Shown here: positions 1 through 10,605 of the stretch, in pieces | How positions within the stretch are numbered: position 1 is the first letter of the stretch | How the letters are laid out: every line of letters begins with the position of its first letter | Assembly (NCBI RefSeq): GCF_037975245.1 | Contig: NC_092561.1 | Location: forward strand, 6,892,501 to 6,956,500 | Source of the DNA: Apostichopus japonicus | Taxonomy: Eukaryota > Echinodermata > Holothuroidea > Aspidochirotida > Stichopodidae | DNA length: 64,000 bases | Direction: 5' to 3' | Program-made: the position numbers and the translations under genes | Notes under the pieces: model-generated | Seen by the model: only the letters and a program-made list of their open reading frames with translations | Databases searched by the model: none | Told to the model about the DNA's origin: nothing

Positions 1-195
1 AATTTTGCCATGGGGTTAGAAACATCCTCTAAGCGTTGGTATTTATTTTCAAAGTGGCCCGCAAGATTCATTTCATGCTCACCCTTGCATTTGAAATGAT
101 CTTAATTTCAGTCTACATATCCAATGCCACTTTGTATCCTAGACAGATGAAAAAGTTTTCTTTCCCAACCCCAGCCTTATCATCAAATGACTTAC

Positions 196-283
196 TTTTA
201 AATTTTGGGTTGTCTGTGATGTCCTCCGAGAGTTCCCCATATAATACTCTGGCTGCAGTTTCAAGGCTTATGATTTTATTTTG
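196..283 (-). CDS. E2F7/8: E2F7/8 coding exon 6 (second DNA-binding domain, first half)
   Basis: On the minus strand an acceptor ending ACTAG precedes an 88-nt open stretch that ends at a GTAAGT donor. Read in phase 0 it gives QNKIISLETAARVLYGE and then DITDNPKFK. This fits the part of the second winged helix of atypical E2Fs just before KTKIRRLYDIANVL. The reading phase continues exactly from the exon at 961-1025. The recognition-helix exon should lie left of base 1, so the gene is cut by the window. Assignment rests on remembered family motifs. Confidence 0.85.
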
Positions 284-960
284 CTAGTGAAGTGGAATAA
301 GACAAAACAAAACAGAAATTTAGTCAAATCGCAATTACATTTAAATTTCCCTTATTCTTCCACTTCTAAGTCAGTTTTCTGAACAAAGTAATCAAAAACA
401 GGAAACTGTGAACCTGTGATACAAGTTATCATCTACACAAAGCAATGCGAAATGTCTCTTCAAGGGCTGAGACGCTGTGTATTAACAAACTGATTTCCAT
501 GAGGTTGTCCCCATGGAAAAGTAGAATTTCCAATGTGTTGGATACATTATAAAAGTTTTTGAGTTTATTCACTGTATGTGGTTTCTTTTGCCAGTGAGTT
601 GTTGAGGAAATTTGACTTTTTTACCTTTTATTTTATCCATTTTCATCTAATTTGATCATAAACAAAAAGCCACTTTCCAAAATTTGGTAGGCAAAATATA
701 AACCCTTATTATTCTCTGCCGTTGCCTGAATAGTTTACCAAGCGGAGCACAATTTTGAAGCTATCATGTGAGTTTTAAAAAGAAAGGGTTTTATATCATT
801 CAGACTCCTGCTCATGCCCTGGGTTATCGTACATTAAATGCCTTTCAAACATGTGATTTCAGCTTACGTACTTTAGGGGGCATTGGATTAGATGAATAAA
901 ACTAGAAAAGCTCTCTTATGAGAAAGAAAAAAATTGAAAAAAATTGTTTGTTTTGCTTAC
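284..960. other. E2F7/8 intron 5
   Basis: AT-rich noncoding DNA between two coding exons of the minus-strand gene. A segment near 425-530 resembles 1606-1715 in the next intron (shared ATCATCTACACA, GAGGTTGTC and CATGG blocks), so both may be old copies of one dispersed repeat. Nothing else is supported. Confidence 0.5.
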
Positions 961-1025
961 CAAAGGTTGTAAAAATAACATAATAAACTTCTGGCTCATG
1001 ACGCCAAGAGATTTCTCTTTTTTAC
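961..1025 (-). CDS. E2F7/8: E2F7/8 coding exon 5 (start of second DNA-binding domain)
   Basis: A 65-nt exon between an acceptor (TTTCTGTCATAAAG) and a GTAAGC donor. It completes the split codon of the previous exon and reads GKKEKSLGVMSQKFIMLFL, then QPL. The KSL-VMSQKF-MLFL pattern is the hallmark opening of the second E2F-type winged helix in E2F7 and E2F8. It ends in phase 0, as the exon at 196-283 needs. It is too short to be seen as an ordinary long ORF; family motif and phase support it. Confidence 0.85.
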
Positions 1026-2165
1026 CTTTATGACAGAAAAAGAGAAAAAAAGAAACAATTTATTTATGTTCCGTAACTGAGATGAAAAGACATGGATGAT
1101 GGAAACGTCTTACTTTACATTATTACTTTTAACGAGCGATGACCTCTAGGGTATAATTTATCCGGTACGGCATCACAGCATGGGCAAATTGCTAAACAAG
1201 TCCAAACTTGTACAGCATTTTGTTGTACTCGGGGAGCAATAGCATTACCCAAGGGAATGTTCAGAGCCTTCAAAACTGAAATACCAAATTCAAATACTAA
1301 ATCATATTCAGAGAGGGCATGCATTAACAAACTGTACCTTACATAAGAGAAACACGTTCCAACTTAAGACAACAATCATCCCTGGATAATTGTGTTCGAT
1401 ATGACCATGGAGGTCACGTTCATGGTAGACATACATACAAACAGCCTATTCTCACTTATAGTTCTACATAACGTGTCAGAGAGAAGCATCGGTTGAAGCA
1501 AAGGGCTAGAGAGGACTAAAATTTCACTATTAAACTAGACTGAGCAATGTGCAGCAGAGTAGACTAGCGGGAGGGACTGGGCTTGCTGGTACACCCTTTA
1601 TATACATGATCATCTACACATACCAATGCAAAAGGTCTGTTCATGAGCAGAACGTTAAAGAAAATCTTTCCCTTGAGGTTGTCTGCATGGCGAAGTTGGC
1701 TTTCCAGAAAGGTAGATGGTACATAATAAAGATAATAATACATATATATTTATATATATATTTATATAGCACTTTTCATGAAGGAAGTGAGTTTCTGTGT
1801 AGATTTATTGTATAAGTTTTCAAGTATTTTTCAAGTCTTTCAAGTATTTTTACAGGGTAACTTTGAATTTCTGTTTTATTTTCTTGTGTTAACCAGTTGC
1901 AGATTATCTGAAAAACCTTCAGACAACAGTTGTGGATACTGAGCAGTTTGCTTGGCATCTGGCCAAAAATGAAAAGCTGCAGCAGCTGTACCATGGTCTT
2001 CAGCAAGGCTGAACCAAAATATCAAACAATAGTGATTATCTCTGGAGACCGGCACTGCCTATAGTGCGTGAAACTGTGGAGCACAGACTATTGCATCCTG
2101 GGTAACAGCCTGGCTGCAGTGATGCTGCAGCCCCCTCAGCATCTATCTTGATTTTATCTACTCAC
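1026..2165. other. E2F7/8 intron 4
   Basis: Noncoding on the minus strand. It holds the second copy of a diverged repeat (1606-1715), a TA-rich run near 1735-1765, and an unexplained plus-strand exon-like segment at 1900-2009, described separately. Confidence 0.5.
1900..2009 (+). CDS. Possible C-terminal exon of an unknown plus-strand gene, antisense in an E2F7/8 intron
   Basis: After a pyrimidine-rich stretch and the acceptor-like CCAGTTGCAG, the plus strand is open to a TGA and reads YLKNLQTTVVDTEQF, then AWHLAKNEKLQQLYHGLQQG. The composition looks like a real amphipathic helix, but I do not recognise the family. No upstream plus-strand exon was found in the 1.9 kb before it. It may be the last exon of a gene starting left of the window, a decayed copy, or chance. 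Confidence 0.3.
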
Positions 2166-2313
2166 CTTCCTCTTCACTGTTGAATTGTTTAGGTAGAGTC
2201 TCTGATGCAACGGGAACGTTAGAGCAAGTACCTTTCTGTCCAACCACTCGGGTCTTCTCCAATCCTTTCAGCTTCACCAGCTGGTCACCGTAATTATACT
2301 TAGCGCCCAGAAA
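2166..2313 (-). CDS. E2F7/8: E2F7/8 coding exon 4 (linker between the DNA-binding domains)
   Basis: The acceptor follows CTCCTGTCCTCTTCCTTACCC and ends ATCAAG; the donor is GAAG|GTGAGT. The 148-nt exon enters in phase 0 and leaves in phase 1. It reads FLGAKYNYGDQLVKLKGLEK at its start and ends in the acidic SEEEG. The start is compatible with the segment after the first winged helix of E2F8 (a KYAEQI-like stretch), but this linker is poorly conserved. The phase fit with both neighbours is the best evidence. Confidence 0.7.
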
Positions 2314-4190
2314 CTTGATCGGGTAAGGAAGAGGACAGGAGTTATGGAAAAAGCAAATGGTGCAAGCTGAAGTTGGGAGGGGGAGGGGTGGGAGGGTCAA
2401 TTGATACTTCATCTTGACCCTGTCTTTTATCAATATCTTTCATCAAACATTTCCCAGCCCCATCAGTTTCCAGGAGACGTACAGTAAGTCCTCCATCGTC
2501 TCAAGCTGGTACGATAGACATATTGGAGATGGACAACTCTCCCATATATCTTAGGAATAATTCTGCTCTGTATGGGGGGGGGGCGGGGGCAGTTAAGCAT
2601 CAAAATCAGAAAGAAACAGTTTAAACATGATCTTTTGTGTCTTGTCACAAATTTATAGCAAATTCTTATCAAACCTATTACGTATGATTTTAAAATGATA
2701 TTACAATTTAACACAACTTAGATTCCCTCTTAGATAATTTAAATATTAGTGTATAAAGTGGAAATTTCTTTAGAATTAGTTAAAGGCATTGAAGACTCGC
2801 CCCAAACCATGTGACACGCTCTGAAAAAGTTAACTTTCCGTTGCTTGCAAATGACGTTTTCTTCTTGTCGCTACAAAATGCAGACAGTAATGAAACGTGA
2901 TACCTTGTTATCTTTTATCTAGACCTGAGATGTCCATCGCTGCTATGTACACTCTGTTGTGGGTATTGACCTTAGCTGTATGTATTGGCTGTACATTAGT
3001 GTCTAATTACCGACGGTAGCAAGCTGTGTGTGTATTTTCTGGGATCGATGATCGTGTCTAACACTTTTTTTACACCTCATTTGAAACTAGGACAGATTAC
3101 CGGCATGAGACGTTTCTTTGTGCGCGGGTCTTCAAACCCTTTAATGAGATTAATTAATTAGAAATGAATAATCTACAAATGGTACTACATCATCACCAGG
3201 TCACCACTTCCTGTACTTGTACTTGTATGATACTCACCTTCAATTTCTTGAGAGTTTCTGTCAGGTTACATTGTCCGTGCCAAATGTATCGATTCTTGGC
3301 TTTCCTGCTAACCATTTCAACGCTCTCGAGGACGTTGATGATGTCGTAGATTCTCCGCCTCTCCACACCTGAGGATGATACAAATTTATCACAACTATTT
3401 GAATTGATATTCAGGGTGTGGTTAAAATGCAAGAGCCTATGCACGGTCGAACTGAAGGGCACATACTCTCATATTTTTGAAGAATAAAATTATAAAACAA
3501 GTGGAAGCGAGACTCACTTCAGGGCATCCATACTAGCACTCTATATCCTCCAGGGTTCTCATGAAAGATTAACGTATAAACGAAAAACATGCTCGCAACT
3601 TTCGACAATCAGGAGTATTAAAAAGTTGAGAACCATTAACATCTCAAATGATTTAAAGTTACACAGACAAACAGGAAAAAAAAAATAAAATACATCAAAA
3701 TATAGCAGCATTATGCATTCCATGGTATTAAAAACCCGGAAAAAATTACAGTCTAAACCTTTTCAATCAAGCTTCTTGAGAATAATTTAGTGATTGAACT
3801 TTGTGTAGCCACATTGAAAGCTCTGAATCATCTTTAACAAAGTAATGTTTCCTACGCACAAAAACTGCTATGTACACATCTTCGAACTTGTACGGCAGTT
3901 TGACCTTTTTCAATGGAAATTTTAGCGATGCGATACCGGATCAATCATTCCGCTGGTAAAGAGTCGCATGATTATGGCGAGTAACTCTTCCCTATATTTT
4001 GGACTCCATCGCAGATAAGCATCGATGCTTTTGCAGAACAATTTGCAACTGAAACAGTGTAAACAGGAGCAGGACTCGGTTCTGAAGTTCTGCTGCTTTG
4101 TGGATTTTTCAATACTTCAAAGAAATGGGGGGGGGGGGAAGAAGTCACTTCAATAGATGTAGCTAGAACACAATAGGAAGATATACGTAC
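2314..4190. other. E2F7/8 introns 2 and 3
   Basis: Two noncoding stretches flank the exon at 3238-3368. They contain G runs (about 2574-2583 and 4127-4137) and AT-rich DNA. No second gene or clear mobile element was recognised. Confidence 0.5.
3238..3368 (-). CDS. E2F7/8: E2F7/8 coding exon 3 (first DNA-binding domain, recognition helix)
   Basis: The clearest exon of the gene. After the acceptor CATCCTCAG it reads [19 protein letters not shown], then [20 protein letters not shown], ending LKKLK at a GTGAGT donor. RRIYDIxNVLES is the signature of the E2F/DP winged helix. The SRxAKNxYxWHG continuation is typical of atypical E2F7/8 rather than E2F1-6. The serine before VERRR is completed across the intron from the exon at 4191-4273. 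Confidence 0.93.
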
Positions 4191-4273
4191 TTAGATCTTT
4201 GGCGATGACATCGAGTGACATTTCACAAGGCTCCTGGTTACTTCCACCAGAATCCTGATACATTTCAAGAAAC
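4191..4273 (-). CDS. E2F7/8: E2F7/8 coding exon 2 (start of first DNA-binding domain)
   Basis: An 83-nt exon from acceptor CCTTGTAG to donor CTAA|GTACGT. Joined to its neighbours it gives ERFLEMYQDSGGSNQEPC, then EMSLDVIAKDLS. This matches the first helix and following segment of the first winged helix (the KFLARYP...LDEVAxxLGVERRR region of E2F7). The stretch after FLEMY is longer and more polar than I recall for vertebrates. Entry phase 2 and exit phase 1 agree with both adjacent exons. Confidence 0.85.
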
Positions 4274-4498
4274 CTACAAGGATGGAAGATAAAACAGAAA
4301 AAAGGTTAATAAGGTAAAAACAAAAAATTGACATATATCTCACATTTTTGTTTAACTGTACCACAACTGTACTTCTCCTATAGTTAATGGAACAGTGAAG
4401 TTATTCCTGCAGTATTTTAGGCACCTAGCTGTGGTCTTAACAGTGACAATAAAACTATAAAGCTGTCACAATCGTTGATGATTCGTCAGATCGCTCAC

Positions 4499-5214
4499 CT
4501 CTCGCAGAGAAGTCCCAGACTCTTGGCTTTCCTGGAATTCTCTTTCACGTTTTCTTGCTCGTTACCTTCGGAGGCTACCGTAGAGGCAGTGGGCCTGGAC
4601 TTGGTCGTCTTCATCTCTACCTGATGGGTTAGGAGGTCATCTGATGTCACCGCCAACATGGCATGAAAAAGTCTCTCCTTTTTCTCACATTGTTGTCTCT
4701 TTTCCAAGTTACGGATTTCAGGGCTGGCCGCACTGATGAGCATCTTGAGGTTCGTGGTGGGGGTCAGAGGATCCAGATGATCGCCTCCTGGTTTGGTTGG
4801 CGTCACAGGGGGTAGATGAACACTCGCTCTCGAGATAGCCTTTGATCGAGGCGATAAAAAGTTGACCGTTTCGGTTTGATTTGTCTCCGAGTGTTCTTTC
4901 AAGGAGACCACTTCTTCGTGACACTCTATGATATGGCTCACGTCCGTTTGTGAGGGAGGCTTTACCTTTCCTATTTCGCAGGTCTTCATGGATCCTAACT
5001 TTTCCTCGGTGAGTTTGGTAAAAATTTCAAAAGGCTTTCGAACTCCAGAGTTTTCCGTTTTCGAGATGCCAGAAGACATGTTTGTTACGTCTGAGAATGG
5101 AGTTCTTCGAGAGGAAGCCACTTCCTCACAATCTGTATCGTCGTAATCCAGAGGTTGGAAATCACCAGGTAAGCCAGGAACATTTATCATGTCCTGTAAT
5201 CCAAGTTCTGACAT
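4499..5214 (-). CDS. E2F7/8: E2F7/8 coding exon 1 (N-terminal region)
   Basis: The exon begins at 5218 after acceptor TTCTTCTCCAG, with the probable start ATG at 5214-5212. A longer ORF runs upstream but only through intron sequence. The 238 codons are mostly disordered and Ser/Thr/Glu-rich. They include LDPLTPTTNLKMLISAASPE followed by IRNLEKR, a conserved block upstream of the first DNA-binding domain in E2F7/8, with several TP/SP sites that could be phosphorylated. It ends KAKSLGLLCER at a GTGAGC donor, opening the first winged helix. Atypical E2Fs act without DP partners and repress cell-cycle genes; that role is taken from the family. Confidence 0.9.
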
Positions 5215-5218
5215 CGTC

Positions 5219-8200
5219 CTGGAGAAGAACAGACATGGTAACCATTTTAACTTGTCAAAAGTTTTAAGAATATGCAAGAAAAAGTCGAGTTGCCGAACAT
5301 TGAAACTGTGAATGAAAACGTTGGGACCTACCGTAGGGGGATGAATTTATGTAAAGGACTAGTAAATATAAACACATTGAATACAGTTTGTTCTAAATTC
5401 TAGTGAATTGCACAAAAACTTGCTCTGAGGGAAGGATACTGAAGTAAGTCTGTATTAAAGATAGGCCTAGATTCTGTGTATAGACAATGAAAACTACCTC
5501 TGATGATCTAAAGGCTAAAACAATTCACAACCTTTCTGATCTCACTTATGAACCAAAAACACTTGTGCCAAACTCATTCTTGTAGTTAAAATGATACTAT
5601 AGGGTCTGTGACATTTCAAATTCAACCTTCAGTTATCACTTTCTGTATGTGTAGAAACTAGAACAAGTATCAAAGTAAATAATTCTGAAAACAATAACCG
5701 AATCGCAATGCAAAAAAGGCTAAGCTTACATTACAGGCCTACTTCTAGAAGTTCTACTAAAGTAAGACTAGCTAAGGCCTACAGTTAGCAGGGACAAAAA
5801 TGACGCCAGCCTAACTTTGTTAATGTGTTATGTCGTGGCCTATGTTAAGGAATGACTAAGGCTAACGTAGGCCTAACTTTACCATAGGCCTAACTGTATC
5901 TATAGCCTTTCAATTTAGCAGTCGAATGAACGCTTGATTAAAGCTTTACTGGTGAGAGTCATACAAGACCTAACTACTAGGTCGAAGCTACTTTAATGTA
6001 AGAACTGTATCAGATATTACTTGCATTTGATCCTCATGAATGCCCTCTTATTTCCTCAATCGTCAAACTGCCTGTACTGTCCGGACTCTGTAGATTATGT
6101 CAATGATCAAATGGATATTGGTTTGTGTACGTGTATACGTATATGATGTATATAGGCTATGTGGTTAGGCCGGTACGGTAAATCACTCAAAAGTCAGTAA
6201 CGCCTCTAGTCGCTTGTTTTCGTTTTCAATGTTCCTATTTGGCGCGTAACGTCATCACACAGCTGACGGCGCCATCGACCAACGAGATCTCGCGGGAGTC
6301 TTTATGAATAAAGATGAGATGCATATGTTAAACAAAATAGTTTCCTTCCAAATTAAATTCTTATTAATTTAAATAATACAAAACTAGAGAAATCAAATTT
6401 AAATACATCATTTCTATAACAATAAAATATTATTAATAAGGAAATTGCACAAATAGTATTTTTTATACCCTAAAACATGTACCTGGTACATCATGATATG
6501 CATATATTTTCTCCGTGATATCTCTCTCGGCATCAACTACTTGACCAACCCTCGACAATGGCGAACAAAGAACCTCTAATGCTTTGAAACTGCTAGAAAA
6601 ATGTTCGCAATTACGCCAAGGTTGCTTCGTCTCAAGTATTGCTAGCTGTTTCGTTTCATTATGTAAGAATTAAGTGTTATCATACACAGCATGATCTCAT
6701 TTTTAGTCATAAACTCTCCCACTTCCTTTTGGAAGGTTGGATTCGAACGCCTTTGCTCGCGTGGCCTTAGGCCTAACCTAGGCTAGACTGTTATTGTTAA
6801 ACCAAAGGCCAAAAAGTAATAACCTTATCACACGTTAGGATATATACGGTTGTTCTAATTTACGGTGTGCATGCTGTTATCAATTTATTTCGAATAGGAA
6901 TACAGGAACACATGTAGTAATAGTTTACGCTGAACTGTGTATCTCCATGAACGGAATGTGAATCGTTATGCTTACATAATGTGAGGAACTGAGTCTGCAA
7001 ATACTGTAATCCTAACCGTAACAAATGAAATGTAGGCCTATGTATAACCTTTAAGATTTCCTGAAATTTCATCCAAAGACTGGCCGCAGGACTTCGCAAT
7101 TTATTGGAAACAAAAATCCACTTCAGCGTCGACATATCATGGGAACTGAGTTTCTTTGACACAGGCCTAACTCGGTTTTTGCACTCTTCATTATTCATAT
7201 ATCCCATATTTTCTTTGCCCTCTCCATACTTCCTGCTGCCACAAATTGACCCTTATATGTGCTGTACATATATCTCTCATCTGGCCTGTCAGTTAATTAG
7301 GTAGCTATCAAAGGGAACCATTTAAAATGAAAAGCTCCTTGGCCTTAGGTCTAAATCAGGTTTGAAGTATGTTTTACTGTAAAAGAATTTTATTCGCATG
7401 TAGACCTACTGTATGGAGTATGGGGATTTAGTGTTACGAGAACTGTACGGAAATATTTCTAAGCAGATAGATATTTATTCAGCCAATCATATAAAATACA
7501 ATGGAAATTGGTTGATAACAAGAGCTCAAAACATTAAAGATTGTAAACAACAAATAAGACGTTAAGCATAAATATGAAGTAATATTGTTCTGAATAATTC
7601 CATGATCATGTATTGTAACCCATTTCTTTTGATGAAAGAATTATAAAGTAAGAAGTTATTGTAATAACTTAAATACTTCCAGGGATTTTCATATTTTGAA
7701 GAATTGGAATTAAGACCACACTATAGGAGCTGTGAATGAGCACTATACTGTATTACACCTGGGCTAGGCCTATATACTAAATGGCTTTCTGTAGGCTGTG
7801 GCCAAGGGTCTTGCCTCAACATACTGTATATGCAGTAGGGCCTACTTAAACAACTTTGAACTATTCAGTACTTTCTTTCTCTGTTATTGTTCAACGCAGT
7901 GTCATGTATGTATATTCAGTTCAATAAATGGGTCATTCCATATTAAATCACCAAATTATAGAGTATGTTTTAGTTTGACGACCTTTAAAGCTACCAAATT
8001 TATTGTTTGCTTGGAACATCATAAAATAAGCATATGCTCACAATTTTTGTTGCATTCCTTCAAAATTGGCCGATTTATCATTTCCTTGATATTTGAGGTC
8101 TGATTTCTCAGCAATTAAACATCCTACTACCTTTCTATTACCAAAGCCCATAGATTCTATCCCATAAAAGTGGAAAATAAATTATTAGGCTACAAAAGTA

Positions 8201-8574
8201 TTGCCTTGTGGTGTTCAGTCAAATTAAAAGTGTCAAAATATTCAACAAATCCCTCAACCCTGATGGCTTTCTGGATCCAATCATTGGTCCTGAATATGAG
8301 TAAAAGAACTAGCCTGTGTATATACCTGTCTTATGTTGCTTGTATGTTTACCATTTCTTCTCTTGTTTCATTTGCAGTACTTTAGAGAGGTAATTTCCAG
8401 ATCTTATGAAGATGATTTGGGGTATGTACTATAAACAATGTTTCCTTTTATTGCCAATTTTTACATTTATAGTTTAAAGTTTAATTGATAGGGTAGCATT
8501 TTGAGTTGATATTGATAAATTTTGCAAAGTTCTAGTTAGACACTTGAAAACTTTCTATGGAGTAAAATGTCTTG
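5219..8574. other. Divergent intergenic and 5' noncoding region between E2F7/8 and the NPL-zinc-finger gene
   Basis: No convincing coding exon lies here. The minus-strand gene needs at least one 5' UTR exon in this stretch, because its first coding exon starts at an acceptor. The part near 6180-6320 is richer in CpG and is the likely E2F7/8 promoter. AGGCCTA-type motifs recur near 5750-5900 and 6765-6790. A segment at 7925-7965 (GGGTCATTCCATATTAAATC) resembles the ends of a dispersed element. ORFs of 60-115 codons here have no family features. Confidence 0.5.
6236..6300. promoter_or_regulatory. Probable E2F7/8 promoter core with E2F-type and CRE-like sites
   Basis: TTTGGCGCG at 6238-6246 fits the E2F consensus TTTSSCGC. 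It is followed by AACGTCATC (CRE-like half site), GACGGCGCC and ATCTCGCGGGAG. This CpG cluster stands out from AT-rich surroundings and lies upstream of the minus-strand gene. An E2F site suggests cell-cycle control or autoregulation, as known for vertebrate E2F7/8. Whether it also drives the plus-strand gene, whose first candidate exon is 2.3 kb away, cannot be told. Confidence 0.5.
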
Positions 8575-8598
8575 ATGGTTGGAGAGAAGAACTTTTGG
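8575..8598 (+). CDS. Candidate first coding exon of the NPL-zinc-finger gene (MVGEKNFW)
   Basis: ATG at 8575 opens MVGEKNFW, ending at a TGG|GTTAGT donor. NPL domains typically begin with a short leader and then FWG, and the next exon supplies the matching MTLEPGK. The match is striking, but with the canonical donor the join is one G short: the next exon needs a phase-1 partner (FW-G). Either the window lacks one G in this GGG run, a non-canonical donor is used, or translation starts at the ATG at 8993. Confidence 0.45.
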
Positions 8599-8990
8599 GT
8601 TAGTATTTCAACTTCTCTAGTAATGATAAAATATGAGTACAAGTGAATTCAGGAGATGTAATTAATGAATTTACTAGCAAGTTAATATTTTCCCATTGGT
8701 CCCACTTCCTCTTTCGTACCAAGTAAGGAAGAAAATGTATGCTGGTTGCAAGGAATTCCCAGAAGATCATATTTGCTGTTCCTTTCTATAATACAACTTA
8801 TTGTTTGTACTGTCACTCCTCCAAGTTTCAACCGGAGAGGATGGGATGCCCCATGTCTTCCCTCTTGGGACCACCTCTGTTTTGGAGTACCTGGATGTGG
8901 TTGATCTTCCTTGCTGTGGTTGGTGCTGACCATTGAATTTGAAAGAAACTTATAAAATAACTCATCTTTGTTTTCCCCTTGTGCTTACAG

Positions 8991-9083
8991 GAATGACATT
9001 AGAGCCTGGGAAGCTCTACACCGAGATCATGGGAGAGGAAGTACAGCTCTCCATGGCTGCAATAGACAGCAGAAAAGACCTCG
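8991..9083 (+). CDS. NPL-zinc-finger gene, shared exon A (nucleoplasmin-like core, N-terminal strands)
   Basis: Acceptor GTGCTTACAG and donor CTCG|GTAAGT enclose 93 nt that read MTLEPGKLYTEIMGEEVQLS, then MAAIDSRKDLG across the junction. TLEPGK, followed about 15 residues later by (L/I)SMAA(I/L)D, is the pattern of the NPL fold found in insect FKBP39/FKBP46 and nucleoplasmin-like histone chaperones. NPL domains form pentamers that bind histones; that role is family knowledge. The first two bases complete a split codon, which fits FWG at the end of a preceding exon. Confidence 0.9.
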
Positions 9084-9626
9084 GTAAGTGATGGCTGTAA
9101 TGGCTATATACATATATGACGAACACATGACTGCTACCGTGTAGGTATATGATGGAACAGGCATTCCTTGCATATACGAGTGAAAATGATAATAAATGTA
9201 AATATGAAAGAAGTTTCTAAATTCAACTTTTGTCTCTTGCCCTTTATTTTATCCCATTTAAGACTAACATCCTGTAACCAAGCACTACATTAGCATTATT
9301 CAAGTATCACCTGTGTAAAACAAGGAAAGAAAAATAACAAATTGATACTGTCCGATTTGCTTGTTTGTCTCTATGTTAGTAATAGTGCGAAAGGAACATT
9401 TTACATATGATAGACACATGACTGCTACCATATATATTTACTTTTTGGACAAAAAAAAAAAAAAAATGAAGACCAGTTTGTCCGAAGGACAACCAGACAA
9501 ACTACTTACGAATTTGCCCTGATGTGGCGTACCCTGGGAGCGGCTGTGGATTAACAGTCGTCAATATCATTAAATCATATCAAGATTTTTGAGTTGAAAT
9601 ATTTCTCCTTTTTGTTGTTTCACCAG

Positions 9627-9785
9627 GTGAGACATCCAATAGCAATAGTTTCTGCCAGATTGTGATGAAGACGAGCAAAGGTGAATACGTCCTCTGCACT
9701 CTCATTCACGGAGTCATGTTCCAACAAAGCCTTGATCTGAAGCTGATGCCCAGAGAAAAAGTGACTTTCAGTGTCCAGGGTCCAA
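9627..9785 (+). CDS. NPL-zinc-finger gene, shared exon B (NPL core, middle)
   Basis: A 159-nt exon from acceptor TTTCACCAG to donor CCAA|GTAAGT. It reads ETSNSNSFCQIVMKTSKGEY, then VLCTLIHGVMFQQSLDLKLM, then PREKVTFSVQGP. These are the alternating strands of the nucleoplasmin beta-barrel: an acidic/polar loop, a strand ending in an LCTL-like segment, the Q-x-LDL strand and the (V/A)TFxVxG strand. Phase 1 in and out. It joins exons A and C without any frame adjustment. Confidence 0.9.
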
Positions 9786-10062
9786 GTAAGTGAAAAGAAA
9801 TTGACTTCCCCCCTTACCCCACATCGTTCTGTTGACTGCCTGTGACATCAATTAATTTTATAACCTTGGTAGTGAGTACTGTGCTGTCATGATGGTATAT
9901 GAAGTGTGGAAAGGCACATAGTTTTAAATTATAGAGGTATTTGACCTCATTCATGTTTCAAGTCAAGTTTCAATTGTATCTTTTGATCTGAACCATACAT
10001 GACAAGAGACCGGCCAATGGATCATTTATTTGTTTACTCTGTTTTCTCATTTGCTGCTTTAG

Positions 10063-10188
10063 GTGTTGTTTACCTAGTGGGCTACACCGCCTCTTACCCG
10101 GAAGATGAAGAACTCGAACTAGACTTGCAGGCAGAGGAGGATCTCGAAGAGGGAGAAGACTCCTCAGCGTGGGAAGCATTTGATGCAG
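10063..10188 (+). CDS. NPL-zinc-finger gene, shared exon C (last NPL strand plus acidic tract)
   Basis: A 126-nt exon after acceptor TTGCTGCTTTAG. It begins SVVYLVGYTASYPEDEELEL, where VYLVGY is the last NPL strand (compare VxLxG in nucleoplasmins), and continues into DLQAEEDLEEGEDSS. Such acidic tracts bind basic histone tails in nucleoplasmins. It ends WEAFDA at donor GCAG|GTAGAA. Phase 1 in and out. If the intron is retained, translation ends about 10 codons later. Confidence 0.9.
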
Positions 10189-10242
10189 GTAGAACCAGAA
10201 ATATGATCTCTGGAGAATGATTTTATCTAGCATCCTTTCAAA

Positions 10243-10605
10243 GCAGGGGGGCGTTGTGGTTAAAGCAGTGGACTGGTGATCTAAGGATTACAGGTTCGAG
10301 CCCTGGCCAGATCATTGCGTTGTGTCCTTGGGCAAGGCACTTTATCTCCATTGCCTCTCTTCACCCAGGTGTATAAATGGGGACTTGCGAGGTAACTTGT
10401 AAATATAGTTGCGTGCGCCGGTTTGTGGCTGCACTCTATGGGAAGTCCCCCGGGGGACACGTGGTTGTGGTGCCCCAGGAGAGATCGATTGAATTGCGCA
10501 CACTTTGGTGTGTAGGTGTGACAAGTTACCAATGACCAAGGCTAAGTTGTCAAAGCGCTACAATCTCGATGTAGCAGCGCTATATAAGTGTCCAATATGT
10601 ATGTT
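10243..10605 (+). repeat. tRNA-derived SINE with a LINE-like 3' tail
   Basis: In the intron after exon C. The head has an A-box-like GTTGTGGTTAAAGCAGTGG and a clear B box GGTTCGAGCCC, so it is tRNA-derived on the plus strand. The body has TTGGGCAAGGCACTTTATC and CTTCACCCAGGTGTATAAAT. The end, AAAGCGCTACAATC...GCGCTATATAAG, resembles the 3' tails of LINE remnants elsewhere in this window, suggesting it was mobilised by such a LINE. A partial relative lies at 21797-21995. Confidence 0.75.

Noticed and set aside
1115-1330. 71-codon minus-strand frame as another E2F7/8 exon
   Set aside because: The reading phase and motifs run directly from the exon at 2166-2313 to that at 961-1025; this frame fits neither and has no E2F features.
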